This document shows positions 30,814 to 31,697 of a stretch of DNA of 31,697 nucleotides, piece by piece. The position numbers were made by a program, and so were the translations under genes. Within the stretch, counting starts at the first letter, position 1, and each line of letters opens with the position of its first letter. The stretch spans positions 1-31,697 of the forward strand of contig CABTMH010000042.1 in assembly GCA_902485915.1 (NCBI GenBank), read 5' to 3'. The notes beneath the pieces are model-generated. The model was not told the origin of the DNA, searched no databases, and saw nothing but the letters and a program-made list of their open reading frames with translations. Source of the DNA: an uncultured Oribacterium sp. (GTDB lineage Bacteria; Bacillota; Clostridia; Lachnospirales; Lachnospiraceae).

Positions 30814-30893
30814 ACTTACAGAGTATATAAAATCTGTCGCCGGTGCCGCGTATATGCGCATATATGTGCCGGACGATGATGAGGAGAAAAAAG

Positions 30894-31457
30894 ATGAAGA
30901 AACTCATGGCGATGCTTGTCCTGGCAGCGACGATCTGTATGGCGGTTGCAGGATGTGGTAAGAAGGCAGATGATCAGACGAAGGAGACCGTAAAGGCAGC
31001 GGAGACCGCGCCGGATGGTTCGGCTGTTACGGAGGCGGCTGCAGAGGTGGAGACCGATGCAGAGAATGGTCTTCCGGCGAATCGTCAGCCGGATGCGACG
31101 GCTCCGGTCGTGGATACCGTGATGGTATATGCGATGGTGAATGGTAAGATGTCTCAGGTGATGGATTCCGTAGAGGAGCTCAACGAGCAGACACTGCTCG
31201 ATAAGCTGATCGAGCTGGGCACCGTCGCAGAGGGTACGACCCTCGTCAGCTTCGAGAAGGTCGACACGGGCGAGACCGTGATGGCCGGCCCGGGCGCTCC
31301 GGAGGGACAGGAAACGATGGCAGTACAGGATGGTGTGCTGACACTGTCCGGTTTCAAGCCGGGTGAGGGCCTCGATGAGGCGAGCGCAGAGAAGGCTGTA
31401 GCCGATACCTACGCTGCAAACTTCGAGCTGAACCAGTGCACTGTAACACTTCAGTAA
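30894..31457 (+). CDS. Lipoprotein, possibly with a GerMN-like domain
   Basis: The 187-residue protein has a lipoprotein signal with lipobox AVAGC (Cys21), then a polar spacer rich in Ala, Glu and Thr (about 25-75). A compact alpha/beta domain follows (about 76-187: VDTVMVYAMVNGKMSQVMDS, LLDKLIELGTVAEGTTLVSF, and a final FELNQCTVTLQ). The layout resembles lipoproteins with GerMN-like domains, but the match is only by appearance. GAGGAG at 30881-30886 supports the ATG at 30894. It stands alone between its own promoter and terminator. Function unknown. Confidence 0.75.
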   Translation: MKKLMAMLVLAATICMAVAGCGKKADDQTKETVKAAETAPDGSAVTEAAAEVETDAENGLPANRQPDATAPVVDTVMVYAMVNGKMSQVMDSVEELNEQTLLDKLIELGTVAEGTTLVSFEKVDTGETVMAGPGAPEGQETMAVQDGVLTLSGFKPGEGLDEASAEKAVADTYAANFELNQCTVTLQ

Positions 31458-31471
31458 GACACGAGATGAGA

Positions 31472-31500
31472 ACACCGCAGGGCCTCCTGCGGCGTTTTTT
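31472..31500 (+). terminator. Terminator of the lipoprotein gene
   Basis: The stem CCGCAGG/CCTGCGG with loop GCCT is extended by one mismatch and two further pairs, and followed by six T. Confidence 0.9.
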
Positions 31501-31540
31501 CGATTTTGGGACTGTATACAGCTGCGCCTGCGCCTGTGTA

Positions 31541-31610
31541 GTTACTGTTCACTCGTGTACTGATCGGGCAGGGGCCGTGTCGGGAAGTCGGTTGACGAGT
31601 GAACAGTAAC
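31541..31610. repeat. 16-bp perfect inverted repeat with 38-base centre
   Basis: GTTACTGTTCACTCGT (31541-31556) and ACGAGTGAACAGTAAC (31595-31610) are exact inverted copies. A second inverted pair, GCAGGGGC (31568-31575) and GCCCCTGC (31641-31648), interleaves with it. There is no T-run, so it is not a simple terminator. It could be a small mobile palindromic element, a structured RNA or a binding site. Confidence 0.85.
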
Positions 31611-31686
31611 CCTATGTACGGTGGCGGGAATCAGGTAACTGCCCCTGCGTGTGCGGACATCGATGGGGGCGATGAGAGGAGGAAGG

Positions 31687-31697
31687 ATGAACTTTAA
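31687..31697 (+). CDS. Possible start of a gene leaving the window
   Basis: AGGAGG at 31677-31682 is followed by an ATG at 31687, at slightly short spacing, and the frame is open for the few bases left. Nothing can be said about the product. Confidence 0.45.

Larger units (their letters stand above)
30548..30893. other. Non-coding region between rsmI and the lipoprotein gene
   Basis: No gene is seen. On the rsmI side it holds GC-rich inverted repeats (GTCGGC/GCCGAC at 30606-30631; ACCGGC/GCCGGT at 30630-30648) that could form a structured rsmI leader. An 11-base sequence CCATTGTAAAC appears twice (about 30544-30554 and 30678-30688). On the lipoprotein side it holds a promoter (30748-30776), a terminator-like hairpin (30788-30813) and a dyad around TATATGCGCATATA (30847-30868). 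Confidence 0.6.

Overview
The window looks like a chromosomal stretch of a moderately GC-rich Firmicute of the class Clostridia, probably Lachnospiraceae. The basis is gene content (rpsF-ssb-rpsR, gdpP-rplI-dnaB, ricT, mecA, DUF951, DUF1858, azlCD, SipW-type signal peptidase), strong GGAGG ribosome binding sites and sigma-A-like promoters. The family-level assignment is an inference from these genes, not a measured placement.

Layout. 1-881: the 3' end of a 23S rRNA, tRNA-Asn, tRNA-Cys, tRNA-Glu and a terminator; no 5S rRNA gene is seen between them. 882-1613: a mostly non-coding stretch with an array of 18-bp dyads, a -10 box and one small orphan gene. 1680-6748: birA, a membrane-anchored acidic protein, a guanylate-kinase-like protein, a degenerate holB, ricT and a trmN6-type methyltransferase, resembling the holB-yaaT-yabB region of Bacillus. 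6755-11996: a tightly coupled six-gene secretion/surface operon: membrane-anchored base-like protein, SipW-type signal peptidase, two TasA/CalY-like proteins with SipW-type leaders, and two exported proteins of unknown family. It is preceded by the same 18-bp dyads found near position 1000. 12070-14159: two acyltransferase-fold proteins and a DUF951 protein. 14387-15547: rpsF-ssb-rpsR. 15670-19610: gdpP-rplI-dnaB. 19799-20867: mecA and a DUF1858 protein. 20951-28427: a divergent TetR regulator and a three-gene operon of an MMPL-type transporter, a large secreted coiled-coil-like protein and a secreted protein with cell-wall-binding-type repeats. 28609-30547: azlCD, convergent with rsmI. 30894-31457: a lipoprotein. 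31541-31610: a 16-bp perfect inverted repeat. 31687 onward: the start of a gene that leaves the window.

The part most likely to hold an undescribed system is 6755-11996. It looks like a dedicated fibre or surface-protein assembly locus, with its own signal peptidase, paired TasA-like subunits and a membrane anchor. It apparently shares a regulator with the small gene near 1335. The MMPL operon at 21844-28427 is the second candidate: a transporter encoded with two large exported proteins, probably its partners or cargo handlers. The remaining genes are ordinary housekeeping genes.
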